Source of the DNA: Streptosporangiaceae bacterium
GTDB taxonomy: Bacteria; Actinomycetota; Actinomycetes; Streptosporangiales; Streptosporangiaceae
DNA: 11,623 bases
Assembly (NCBI GenBank): GCA_030042885.1
Contig: JASHYW010000217.1
Location: 1-11,623 of the forward strand
Reading direction: 5' to 3'
Positions 1-6,598 of this stretch are shown piece after piece. Under the pieces are notes generated by a model. It was not told the origin of the DNA, ran no database searches, and was given only the letters and a program-made list of their open reading frames with translations. Within the stretch, counting starts at the first letter, position 1. Every line of letters starts with the position of its first letter. The translations under genes were made by a program, and so were the position numbers.

Positions 1-1725
1 GAGCTGGCCGGCCAGCGCATCTTGCTTGGCTACCAGACGACCAGCAGCAAGATGACGCTGGGCGTCGGTGTCGACCATGTGATCGACACCGCGTGCGCCT
101 ATCACGCCGCCGGCTCGGCGGGAGAGGACTCCAGCGAGGTCGTCGTCACGGCCGAAGCACCACCCGGCGTCCCGATCCGGATCACCAAGTACGCGACTTA
201 CCAGACCTCCCGCAGCGCCCCGGTGCGCGAACTCGCCGACCGGTGCCGCCGGACGCTGGGCCGCGCCGTCTCCGGCGGATTCGACGTGATCGCTGCGGCT
301 CAGCGCGAGCAGCTCGACCGGTTCTGGGACCGCGCTGACGTGCGCGTGCAGGCAGGGACGAACCTGGTGCGGCTCCAGCAGGCGATCCGGTGGAATCTGT
401 TCCAGGTCGCGCAGGCATCCTGGCGGGCCGAGGGGGCCGGCATTCCTGCTAAGGGGCTAACCGGGCAGGCCTACGAGGGGCACTACTTCTGGGATACCGA
501 GGTCCACGTGCTGCCATTCCTGACCTACACCCAGCCCAGGATCGCCCGGAACCTGCTGCGGTTCCGGCACAGCATGCTCGGCCGCGCCCGGGAGCGGGCG
601 GCGGAGATGAGCCAGCGGGGCGCGCTGTTCCCGTGGCGGACCATCAACGGCGAGGAGGCCTCGTCCAATTTCCAGCAGGGCACCGCCCAGTATCACATCG
701 ACGCCGATATCGCTTACGCGGTCATGCGCTACGCCCGCGTGGAGGGCAGCGGACGCGTGCTCGGCGAGATAGGCGCTCAGATCCTCGTCGAGACCGCCCG
801 GCTGTGGGAGGACCTCGGGTTCTACGGCACCGACGGGAGGTTCCACATCCACGGCGTCACCGGCCCGGACGAGTACACCACCGTGGTCAATGACAACACT
901 TATACCAACCTGATGGCGCGGCTGAATCTCAATTCCGCCGCCGCCACGGTCCGCCGGCTGCGCGAGGAACAGCCCGCTGACTACATCGCGCTTGTCCACG
1001 AGGTAGGGCTCAAGCCCGGCGAGGCCGAGTCGTGGGAACGCGCGGCGGCCGCCATGCACGTGCCGTTCGATGAGAAGCGCGGCATCCATCCCCAGGACGA
1101 CACCTTCCTTGACCGAGAGGTGTGGGACCTCGCCGCCACGCCGCGCGAGAAGTTCCCGCTTCTGCTGCACTACCACCCGCTGGTGATCTACCGGTACCAG
1201 GTACTGAAACAGTCCGACGTCGTGCTGGCGATGTTCCTGCTCGGCGACGAGTTCTCCGAGGAACAAAAACGCCGCAACTTCGAGTACTACGATCCGCTCA
1301 CCACCGGCGACTCATCGTTGTCGGCATGCGTGCAGAGCATCGTCGCCGCCGAGATCGGCAAGTACCGCGAGGCTCTGGAGTATTTCGAGTACGCGCTGCT
1401 CATGGACCTGGCCAACGTCGCAGGCAACGTCTCGGACGGGGTCCACATTGCCGCCGCTGCCGGTGTCTGGTCCTCACTGGTCTTCGGGTTCGGCGGCGTG
1501 CGCGATTTCGACGGCCGACTGTCCTTCGCGCCCAGGCTGCCGCGCGCCTGGAAGGAACTCGCGTTCTCGCTTCGCTTCTGCCACCGGCAGATCCGGGTGC
1601 AGCTCACTCACGACGAGGAGCGCTACCTCCTTGACGAGGGCGCTCCGCTGGAGGTCACCATCCGCGGCGAGCCACACCTGCTCAGCCCCGGCACCGCAGT
1701 CGCGATCAAACTTCCGCCGCCATGA
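1..1725 (+). CDS. GH65 family alpha-glucoside phosphorylase/hydrolase, 5' end outside the window
   Basis: The reading frame is open from base 1, so the gene is cut by the window edge; 574 codons remain of a family that usually has about 750-800, leaving the C-terminal catalytic part. It carries the (alpha/alpha)6-barrel signatures of glycoside hydrolase family 65: YEGHYFWDTEVHVLPF (around residue 159), GTAQYHIDADIAY (around 227) and GPDEYTTVVNDNTYTN, in which Glu291 of the fragment (codon 871-873) is the expected general acid. LKQSDVVLAMFLLGDEFS and DPLTTGDSSLSACVQS follow; the latter is the loop that in the phosphorylases contacts phosphate. A short beta-sandwich C-terminal domain ends the protein. 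Family members phosphorolyse or hydrolyse maltose, trehalose or kojibiose in the cytoplasm. Which substrate is used, and whether it is a hydrolase like some actinobacterial members, cannot be read from the sequence. TTG at 22 lies inside the gene and is not its start. Confidence 0.93.
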   Translation, partial: ELAGQRILLGYQTTSSKMTLGVGVDHVIDTACAYHAAGSAGEDSSEVVVTAEAPPGVPIRITKYATYQTSRSAPVRELADRCRRTLGRAVSGGFDVIAAAQREQLDRFWDRADVRVQAGTNLVRLQQAIRWNLFQVAQASWRAEGAGIPAKGLTGQAYEGHYFWDTEVHVLPFLTYTQPRIARNLLRFRHSMLGRARERAAEMSQRGALFPWRTINGEEASSNFQQGTAQYHIDADIAYAVMRYARVEGSGRVLGEIGAQILVETARLWEDLGFYGTDGRFHIHGVTGPDEYTTVVNDNTYTNLMARLNLNSAAATVRRLREEQPADYIALVHEVGLKPGEAESWERAAAAMHVPFDEKRGIHPQDDTFLDREVWDLAATPREKFPLLLHYHPLVIYRYQVLKQSDVVLAMFLLGDEFSEEQKRRNFEYYDPLTTGDSSLSACVQSIVAAEIGKYREALEYFEYALLMDLANVAGNVSDGVHIAAAAGVWSSLVFGFGGVRDFDGRLSFAPRLPRAWKELAFSLRFCHRQIRVQLTHDEERYLLDEGAPLEVTIRGEPHLLSPGTAVAIKLPPP

Positions 1726-1738
1726 CAGGGACATGACC

Positions 1739-1770
1739 GCAGGTCCATGAGAGCGGCGAGATGGACCTGC
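1739..1770 (+). terminator. Hairpin after the GH65 gene
   Basis: GCAGGTCCAT (1739-1748) and ATGGACCTGC (1761-1770) form a perfect 10-bp stem with a 12-base loop, 13 bases after the GH65 stop. A competing stem, GGCGAG (1755-1760) with CTCGCC (1770-1775), overlaps it. There is no T-run, which is common for actinobacterial terminators. It lies between two convergent genes and could serve both. Confidence 0.6.
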
Positions 1771-1852
1771 TCGCCCCGGCTGGCGCTCAGCCCGGGTGAG
1801 GAGCATGCCGATCACTTGTACTGCTAGCTTCGTGGCCTTCAGACCGCGGTTG

Positions 1853-3445
1853 CTATGCGCGGCGGCGTTTGCGGGCGAGCGAGGCCAGGCCGACGCCGAC
1901 GGCGAACGCGCCGACCAGCGGGAGCCAGTGCCGGGAGGCGGGGGGCGCGGCGGGGGGAGGAGGCGGGGTCGGCTGTTCGCGCAGGCGGGCGATCGCTTCC
2001 GGCAGGAGGGCGGGCAGCTCGGCGGCGAGGTCGAGGTATTCGAAGCGGTAACGGTGCCACTGCTGTCGCAGTGCCTCGGGGCTGGGCCGGAGGATGTGCT
2101 GCAGCTCGGGCAGCAGCGGGCGGGCGAGCTCGGCGAGGTTGAGCTGGGGGTCTACGATCATCGCGGTTGCTTCGAGGTTGACCAGGGCGCGTGCAAGCAG
2201 CATCAGCCCGCGCGGGAAAACGATCCCGTGATGCGCTCCCAGCGCGAGCTCCGACAGCAGGAGGCGGGCGATCGAGAAGTCAGCGGCACTCATGCCGAAC
2301 CAGTCCTGGACGGTGTCGGCGAGCGCGCCGCGAAAGCCGACCGGGTCGGCGCCGGGGAGGAATTCCGACATGCGCAGCAGCTGGTCGCCGACCGCCTCAT
2401 AGTCGCCATCGATGAGCGCCCAGAAAATGAAAGCCACCCGCCGCCGCTCGCCGGGATCAAGCCGCCCGAACATGCCGAAATCGACGAAGCCGACCCGGTC
2501 ACCGGGCAAGAACAGCACATTGCCGGGGTGCGGGTCGGCATGGAACAGCCCGAACTGGAAAACCTGGCGCAACATCGCCGCGGCGCCCGCGCGCAGCACT
2601 GTTTCTGGGTCGATGCCAGCCCGCCGCAAGTCGGCAGCGGGCTCCGGTGCCAGCCCCGCGAGGAACTCAGTCGTCAGCACGCGCTCCGAACTCCGGTCGC
2701 CGATGACCTCGGGGATCACTACTCGGTCATCCTCTGCGAACAGGTGCCGCAGCCGTTCAGCCGTGCGCGCCTCACGCCGGAAGTCGAGCTCGCGCCGGGT
2801 GTACTTGGCCAGCTCGGCCACCGCCTCTGAGGGCCTGAAGGCAACCGCGCCCGGCTGGTGCCGCTCAAAGCGGCGGGCCAGCGTAGTGAGCAGCGCAAGG
2901 TCCCGTTCGACCTGCACCCTGATACCAGGGCGCTGCACCTTCACCGCCACCTGGCGGCCATCGGACAGCCGCGCCCGGTGCACCTGCGCCAGCGACGCTG
3001 CGGCAAATGGGTCCCGGTCAAATTCGGCGTACAGCGCACCGAGTGGCGCACCGAGCTCGGCCTCGACGATAGCCACCGCCTCCGCCGCCGGGAAGGGCGC
3101 GGCATGGGTGTGCAGGCCACGCAACGCCTCGGCATACTCCAGCGGAACATAATCCGGCCGCAGCGCGAGCATCTGCCCCGCCTTGACAAACGTCGGCCCC
3201 AGCCGCTCAAGCGTCAGCCGCAGCCGCTCGGGCAGCGGAATGTCCGCCTCCAGATGGGTCGGGCACTTCGTGCCCGACCGGAACGCGCAGACCAGGCGGC
3301 GGGGGGACACCCACGCGCTCAGGCCCAGCGCCTGAACAAGCCAGTCGAAGCCGCTCGCAGACAAGATGGTGGCGATCTCCACAGCCCGCGCCAGCTGCTC
3401 GGCGGCCGCACGGGGACCGCCCCCGAACCCATTCCCCGTCCTCAC
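1853..3445 (-). CDS. ABC1/AarF/UbiB family atypical protein kinase-like protein
   Basis: This 530-residue protein has the diagnostic motifs of the ABC1/UbiB (ADCK) family in order: KxGQ as KAGQ (residues 88-91, in TFVKAGQMLALRPDYVP), the Ala-rich nucleotide loop AAAS (148-151), the lysine of VAVKVQRPG (Lys169), ExD in RRELDFRREA (about 219-221), the catalytic HADPHPGN (302-309) and the metal-binding DFG (322-324). A proline run and one membrane-like helix (HWLPLVGAFAVGVGLASLA) followed by KRRRA close the C-terminus, suggesting a membrane anchor. Family members support ubiquinone/menaquinone-type lipid metabolism or act as lipid-linked ATPases; the target here is unknown. Start: GTG at 3445 sits 4 bases after a perfect AGGAGG. 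Upstream in-frame ATG 3496, ATG 3586 and TTG 3595 would add 17-50 low-complexity residues without a good ribosome site. It converges on the GH65 gene. Confidence 0.92.
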   Translation of the reverse strand: MRTGNGFGGGPRAAAEQLARAVEIATILSASGFDWLVQALGLSAWVSPRRLVCAFRSGTKCPTHLEADIPLPERLRLTLERLGPTFVKAGQMLALRPDYVPLEYAEALRGLHTHAAPFPAAEAVAIVEAELGAPLGALYAEFDRDPFAAASLAQVHRARLSDGRQVAVKVQRPGIRVQVERDLALLTTLARRFERHQPGAVAFRPSEAVAELAKYTRRELDFRREARTAERLRHLFAEDDRVVIPEVIGDRSSERVLTTEFLAGLAPEPAADLRRAGIDPETVLRAGAAAMLRQVFQFGLFHADPHPGNVLFLPGDRVGFVDFGMFGRLDPGERRRVAFIFWALIDGDYEAVGDQLLRMSEFLPGADPVGFRGALADTVQDWFGMSAADFSIARLLLSELALGAHHGIVFPRGLMLLARALVNLEATAMIVDPQLNLAELARPLLPELQHILRPSPEALRQQWHRYRFEYLDLAAELPALLPEAIARLREQPTPPPPPAAPPASRHWLPLVGAFAVGVGLASLARKRRRA

Positions 3446-3449
3446 AGCA

Positions 3450-3455
3450 CCTCCT
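3450..3455 (-). promoter_or_regulatory. Ribosome binding site that fixes the ABC1 kinase start
   Basis: AGGAGG on the minus strand, 4 bases before GTG 3445. It decides for the 530-residue form over the longer 547- to 580-residue readings. Confidence 0.7.
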
Positions 3456-3737
3456 GCCCCAGACCCGGCACCTGCCCTTTTCCCGTCATGGGGCATACGG
3501 ACCTGCCAGGCAGCCGGCTCTGGTAACCCGTATCCACGCACCAGCTGCGAGCACGCCTGGCCATGCCCGCCCTGCCATCCTGACATGCCAGGCAAGACCT
3601 GAAGTCAGGGCGAGGCGCCGCGGTCGGCTGGCGCGAGCCGTAATGCGGTTGCCCAGATCAACGGGGCGGGCGCACGCTGGGATCGTCGGCGAGTCGGGGG
3701 AGGTGCGCGGTGGCCGGGCAAGCCAGTGCCGGGAGGC

Positions 3738-3752
3738 CCGGTGAGTCACCGG
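3738..3752. promoter_or_regulatory. Perfect 15-bp palindrome, operator candidate
   Basis: CCGGTGA-G-TCACCGG is a perfect 7-1-7 palindrome lying between two divergent genes, 125 bases before the VOC start. That position suits a dimeric repressor site. No regulator gene is adjacent, so its protein is unknown. It could also fold as a hairpin. Confidence 0.4.
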
Positions 3753-3864
3753 CCGCAGCACCCCAGGGCTGGTCGCATCCGACCATCCACGCCGGCTGCA
3801 CAGTCAGCGCGGGCCGATGAGTTTCCGCGCCGGAACGGGTCGTAGGTTCAGCAGCCGCAAGTTC

Positions 3865-3870
3865 AGGAGG
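3865..3870 (+). promoter_or_regulatory. Ribosome binding site that fixes the VOC start
   Basis: AGGAGG followed by 6 bases and ATG 3877. The in-frame ATG at 3817 would add 20 basic residues with no family match and has no such site. Confidence 0.75.
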
Positions 3871-3876
3871 AAGTGG

Positions 3877-4269
3877 ATGAGCAACACAACGGCAACCGGG
3901 ATCCGCCAGATCAGCCTGGTCTGCGTGCCGGAACCTGACCAGGACAAGGCGATCGAGTTCTATGAGTCACTCGGCTTTGAAAAGCGCACCGACACCCCGT
4001 TCGGCGGCGGCTACCGCTGGGTGGAGGTCTACCCGCCGGAGGGGACGACCGGGATCGCGCTGGCGCCGCCGCGGCCCGGGAGCGAGGTCACGCCGGTCGA
4101 GACCGGGATCACCCTGACCACCGCTGACATCGATGCCACCCATGCCGCCCTGCAGGCCCGCGGGGTGGACGTGGACGCTGAGGTGGCGCGGATGGGCGAC
4201 CCAGTGCCGCCGATGTTCTGGCTACGCGACCCCGCCGGTCACTCGCTGATGGTGGTCGAGCAGCGCTGA
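3877..4269 (+). CDS. VOC family (glyoxalase/bleomycin-resistance fold) protein
   Basis: This is a 130-residue protein of the usual single-module VOC size. It starts with IRQISLVCVPEPDQDKAIEFYESLGFEKRTDTPF, the first beta-alpha-beta unit with the FYxxLGF helix. It then has YRWVEVYPPEG, a TGITLTTADIDATHAALQARGVDVDAEV linker helix, and FWLRDPAGHSLMVVEQR, the closing DPxGxxxxVVE strand whose glutamate is normally a metal ligand. The first canonical metal ligand (His in the opening strand) is replaced by Ser or Gln, so full metal-dependent glyoxalase I activity is doubtful. Many actinobacterial relatives are uncharacterised dioxygenase-like or drug-binding proteins. It stands alone, with a strong ribosome site and a hairpin downstream, so it is probably monocistronic. 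The substrate is unknown. Confidence 0.85.
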   Translation: MSNTTATGIRQISLVCVPEPDQDKAIEFYESLGFEKRTDTPFGGGYRWVEVYPPEGTTGIALAPPRPGSEVTPVETGITLTTADIDATHAALQARGVDVDAEVARMGDPVPPMFWLRDPAGHSLMVVEQR

Positions 4270-4303
4270 GCGCCTCGGCCTCGCAGGCCGCTGCTCCGCC
4301 GAT

Positions 4304-4321
4304 CTCGGTGGCCCCACCGAG
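4304..4321 (+). terminator. Hairpin after the VOC gene
   Basis: CTCGGTG (4304-4310) and CACCGAG (4315-4321) form a perfect 7-bp stem with a GCCC loop, 34 bases after the VOC stop. A smaller CGGCCT/AGGCCG hairpin lies just before it (4275-4290). There is no T-run. Confidence 0.5.
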
Positions 4322-4470
4322 CCTGGCTCCCGCAACCCACGTATGGACACGTTCGCGGCAAGCCGTCCAGACCTAGCTGTAAACCTCAGGTAAACCAGGT
4401 GGTCAGGTGAATCATACCGGCCTGCTCGCAGGCGGTGCGTTTTGCCCGCAGCCCGCGGCGGCTGCCGCCG

Positions 4471-4617
4471 GATGGCATCCATCCGGCGCTTAAAGTCGGC
4501 CATCCGCTGCTTGGCCAGTTCGATGTCGGCATGAGGGACTGCTCCGGTGTCCTTCTCCAGCGCGTGCAAGAGCACCACCAGGTTTTCCGAGCGCTGGTAC
4601 AGGATGCCGCATCTCAT
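4471..4617 (-). pseudogene. C-terminal remnant of a RelE/HigB-like (phage Gp49-like) toxin
   Basis: Minus-strand codons from ATG 4617 read MRCGILYQRSENLVVLLHAL and then EKDTGAVPHADIELAKQRMADFKRRMDAIRRQPPRAAG. This matches the C-terminal half of the RelE/HigB-type toxin family: a strand-forming (R)ILYxxR, VVLLHAFxKxT, a TP-like turn, then an IExAxxRMxDFxxRM helix. The first half, which carries the LRELR-type motif, is not found in any minus-strand frame up to 4790. On the 3' side the frame runs on without a stop into sequence of shadow-like composition as far as 4222, under the VOC gene. No antitoxin with a helix-turn-helix is visible next to it. I therefore call it a truncated, non-functional remnant. 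A small functional protein starting at 4617 is possible but unlikely. Confidence 0.5.
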
Positions 4618-4789
4618 CCCCTTCCGGGTGATGTGGCGTGGCGCACGGGACGCGAGCATGAGGGTGAGTACCGGTATCGCTGGCATGTCAGCCGACCCAG
4701 CACGGCACTCCGACAGGACCCCTCTCCGGACACCGTGCGCCAGCCGGTGGCGTTGTCGGATCCGCTGAGCAGCACACGGTGGGTGAGCA

Positions 4790-6262
4790 GTGTATGTCGT
4801 AATGATAGCGCCCGAGTGCGCGCCGGCGGCCAAGGCCGGCGGGCTGGGCGATGTGGTAGCCGGCCTGAGCCGCGAGCTGGAGCTGCGGGGGAACGCGGTC
4901 GAGATCATCCTGCCGAAGTACGCCAGCCTGCGCTACTCCGATATCTGGGACCTGCAGCCCAGCTACCACGACTTGTCGGTGCCGTGGTATGGCGGGGCCG
5001 TCCGCTGCACGGTGTGGTTCGGCTACGCGAACGGCCGGAAATGCTTCTTCATCGAGCCGCACTCGGCGGCTGATTTCTTCGCCCGGGACCGCTTGTACGG
5101 GTACGGCGACGACGCGGAGCGGTTCGCGTTCTTCTCCAAGGCTGCTCTCGAATTCATGGTCCGCGCCGGGAAGCGCCCCGATGTCATTCACTGCCACGAC
5201 TGGCAGACCGGGCTCGTCCCGGTCCTGCTGTATGAGCAGTACGGCCAGGTCATGCCAGACCAGAGAGTCTGCTACACCATCCACAACTTCCGCCATCAGG
5301 GCACCAGCGGCGAGCAGTTGCTCTGGGCCACCGGGCTGGGCCGCCCCGACTATTTCCTCGACGCCGACCGGCTGGGCGATGACTTCCGCTACCGCGGGCT
5401 GAACCCGATGAAGGGCGGCATCCTGTATGCGAATTTCGTGACCACGGTCTCCCCCAACCATGCCGACGAGGCGCTCTACGACGACGGCGCCTCTGGGCTC
5501 GGCCGCACCCTCAAGGACCATCAGGACAAGTTCCGCGGCGTGCTCAACGGCGTCGACTACGACGTCTGGAACCCCGAGACTGACCCGTTCCTGACGACCC
5601 GTTACTCAATGGAAAGCATCGAGCGCAAAGCCGAGGACAAAAGGGCGCTCAGGGACCGGTTCTGGCTGCGCGACAGCGATGGCCCGGTCGTGGCGTTCGT
5701 GGGCCGGCTCGACGAGCAGAAGGGCATGCACCTGGTCCACCACGCCCTGTTCTACACCCTGGCCCATCGCGGCCAGTTCGTCCTGATCGGCGACGCCGGA
5801 TACCACGACGGCATCACCGACCATTTCTGGCATCTCAAGGGGTACCTCAACGACAATCCGGATTGCCACCTGGAGATCGGCTACCGCGAGGACCTGGCCC
5901 ACCTGGTCTACGCGGGCGCGAACCTGCTGCTGGTGCCCAGCATGTTCGAGCCGTGCGGGCTGGCTCCCCTGATCGGCATGCGGTACGGGACGGTGCCCAT
6001 GGTGCGGGCCACCGGCGGTATGGCCGACACCGTGTTCGACTACGACCACTCGGGGCGCCCGCCGGCCGAGCGCAACGGGTACGTCTTCCACCACACCGAC
6101 AACCGGGCCGTCGAATCCGCGCTGAGCCGGGCCCTACGGCTGTGGTCCGGCCGCCCGCGTGCATTCGGCAAGCTCGTCGCCACCTGCATGCGCGCCGACT
6201 ACTCCTGGGCCCGGCCCGGCCAGGAATACCTGGACATCTACCAGCACATCCGGCACAAATGA
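4790..6262 (+). CDS. glgA: Glycogen synthase, GT5 family (ADP-glucose type)
   Basis: This complete 490-residue protein is of typical GlgA length. It transfers glucose from a nucleotide sugar, usually ADP-glucose, to the non-reducing end of alpha-1,4-glucan in the cytoplasm. Visible motifs are the N-terminal KxGGL sugar-nucleotide loop (KAGGLGDVV, Lys15), the HCHDWQTGLVP acceptor-side motif (134-144), YTIHNFRHQG (162-171), TTVSPNHADE (218-227), VLNGVDYDVWNPETDP (251-266), GRLDEQKG (305-312), and FEPCGLAPLIGMRYGTVPMV plus TGGMADTV (386-415), with Glu387 as the conserved C-domain catalytic-site glutamate. GTG 4790 lies 3 bases after an in-frame TGA (4784-4786); ATG 4802 is the only near alternative but trims the first strand. 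The ribosome site (GGTGGGTGAG) is weak. Many mycobacteria use the GT4-type GlgA/GlgM instead, so a GT5 enzyme is informative about lineage. It is the only clear gene on its strand in this section. Confidence 0.95.
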   Translation: MYVVMIAPECAPAAKAGGLGDVVAGLSRELELRGNAVEIILPKYASLRYSDIWDLQPSYHDLSVPWYGGAVRCTVWFGYANGRKCFFIEPHSAADFFARDRLYGYGDDAERFAFFSKAALEFMVRAGKRPDVIHCHDWQTGLVPVLLYEQYGQVMPDQRVCYTIHNFRHQGTSGEQLLWATGLGRPDYFLDADRLGDDFRYRGLNPMKGGILYANFVTTVSPNHADEALYDDGASGLGRTLKDHQDKFRGVLNGVDYDVWNPETDPFLTTRYSMESIERKAEDKRALRDRFWLRDSDGPVVAFVGRLDEQKGMHLVHHALFYTLAHRGQFVLIGDAGYHDGITDHFWHLKGYLNDNPDCHLEIGYREDLAHLVYAGANLLLVPSMFEPCGLAPLIGMRYGTVPMVRATGGMADTVFDYDHSGRPPAERNGYVFHHTDNRAVESALSRALRLWSGRPRAFGKLVATCMRADYSWARPGQEYLDIYQHIRHK

Positions 6263-6263
6263 T

Positions 6264-6346
6264 TCCCGCCAGGGAACGAGCCCGAACCGGGGTGCGCCCA
6301 CTCCATGTCCCCGTCCCGACCATGGCACATCCCGACCCTGGCGGGA
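6264..6346. repeat. 11-bp perfect inverted repeat directly after glgA, possible terminator
   Basis: TCCCGCCAGGG (6264-6274) and CCCTGGCGGGA (6336-6346) are perfect inverted copies with 61 bases between them. With one single-base gap the match extends outward to include TGAT on each side, and on the left that TGA is the glgA stop codon. It may act as a long-loop transcription end or be a small inverted duplication. Confidence 0.55.
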
Positions 6347-6576
6347 GATCACTGCTCGTTGGCGAAGATCTTGTCCATCGCCTCAGCGCAGGTCGGAGGG
6401 CTGATACCGGGCGATCGCGGGCAGTTGGACGCAATGTGGTTGCTGCCGTTTGCTGCTGCCGTCGAGGACCCGCCGCTCGTCCGTATCGGGCCACAGTGGG
6501 GAGTATTCAGGGCCTAGGCCGCCCCATGGTGCGCCACGGGAGCCGGGTCCGGTGGGGGTCTATTCAGGATGCCGAT
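6347..6576. other. Intergenic stretch with no convincing gene
   Basis: On the minus strand a frame stays open from 6513 down to a TGA at 6349-6351 and ends in CAEAMDKIFANEQ, with mostly G/C third positions. It has no usable start codon except a very late ATG, so it can at most be a gene remnant. The stretch also holds a GGCCTAGGCC palindrome (6511-6520) and TATTCAGG twice (6504 and 6561). No RNA gene was recognised. Confidence 0.3.
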
Positions 6577-6591
6577 CACGCGTCACGCGTG
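6577..6591 (-). terminator. Hairpin after the membrane glycosyltransferase-like gene
   Basis: CACGCG-TCA-CGCGTG is a perfect 6-bp stem with a 3-base loop, 7 bases past the stop of the minus-strand gene ending at 6599. There is no T-run. Confidence 0.45.
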
Positions 6592-6598
6592 TACGACC

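Larger units (their letters stand above)
3446..3864. other. Divergent intergenic region between the ABC1 kinase and VOC genes
   Basis: About 420 bases separate the two divergent starts. I see no convincing gene in it; the open frames here have shadow-like composition. It holds the perfect palindrome at 3738-3752 and a second copy of a 17-bp stretch of the ABC1 gene at 3721-3737. No clear -35/-10 pair was found for either gene. Confidence 0.5.

Noticed and set aside
457..1266. 269-codon minus-strand frame
   Set aside because: It is a shadow of the GH65 gene, with no family similarity.
1796..2830. Long plus-strand open frame (344 codons)
   Set aside because: It lies antisense to the ABC1 kinase, whose minus-strand frame has all family motifs. 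The plus-strand product has no recognisable domain and shadow-like composition.
4387..4408. Three CAGGT repeats (4387, 4396, 4404)
   Set aside because: The motif is short with uneven spacing in a decayed region; too weak to call an operator.
4435..5073. 212-codon plus-strand frame
   Set aside because: Its second half overlaps glgA in another frame and its first half is antisense to the toxin remnant. No domain is seen.
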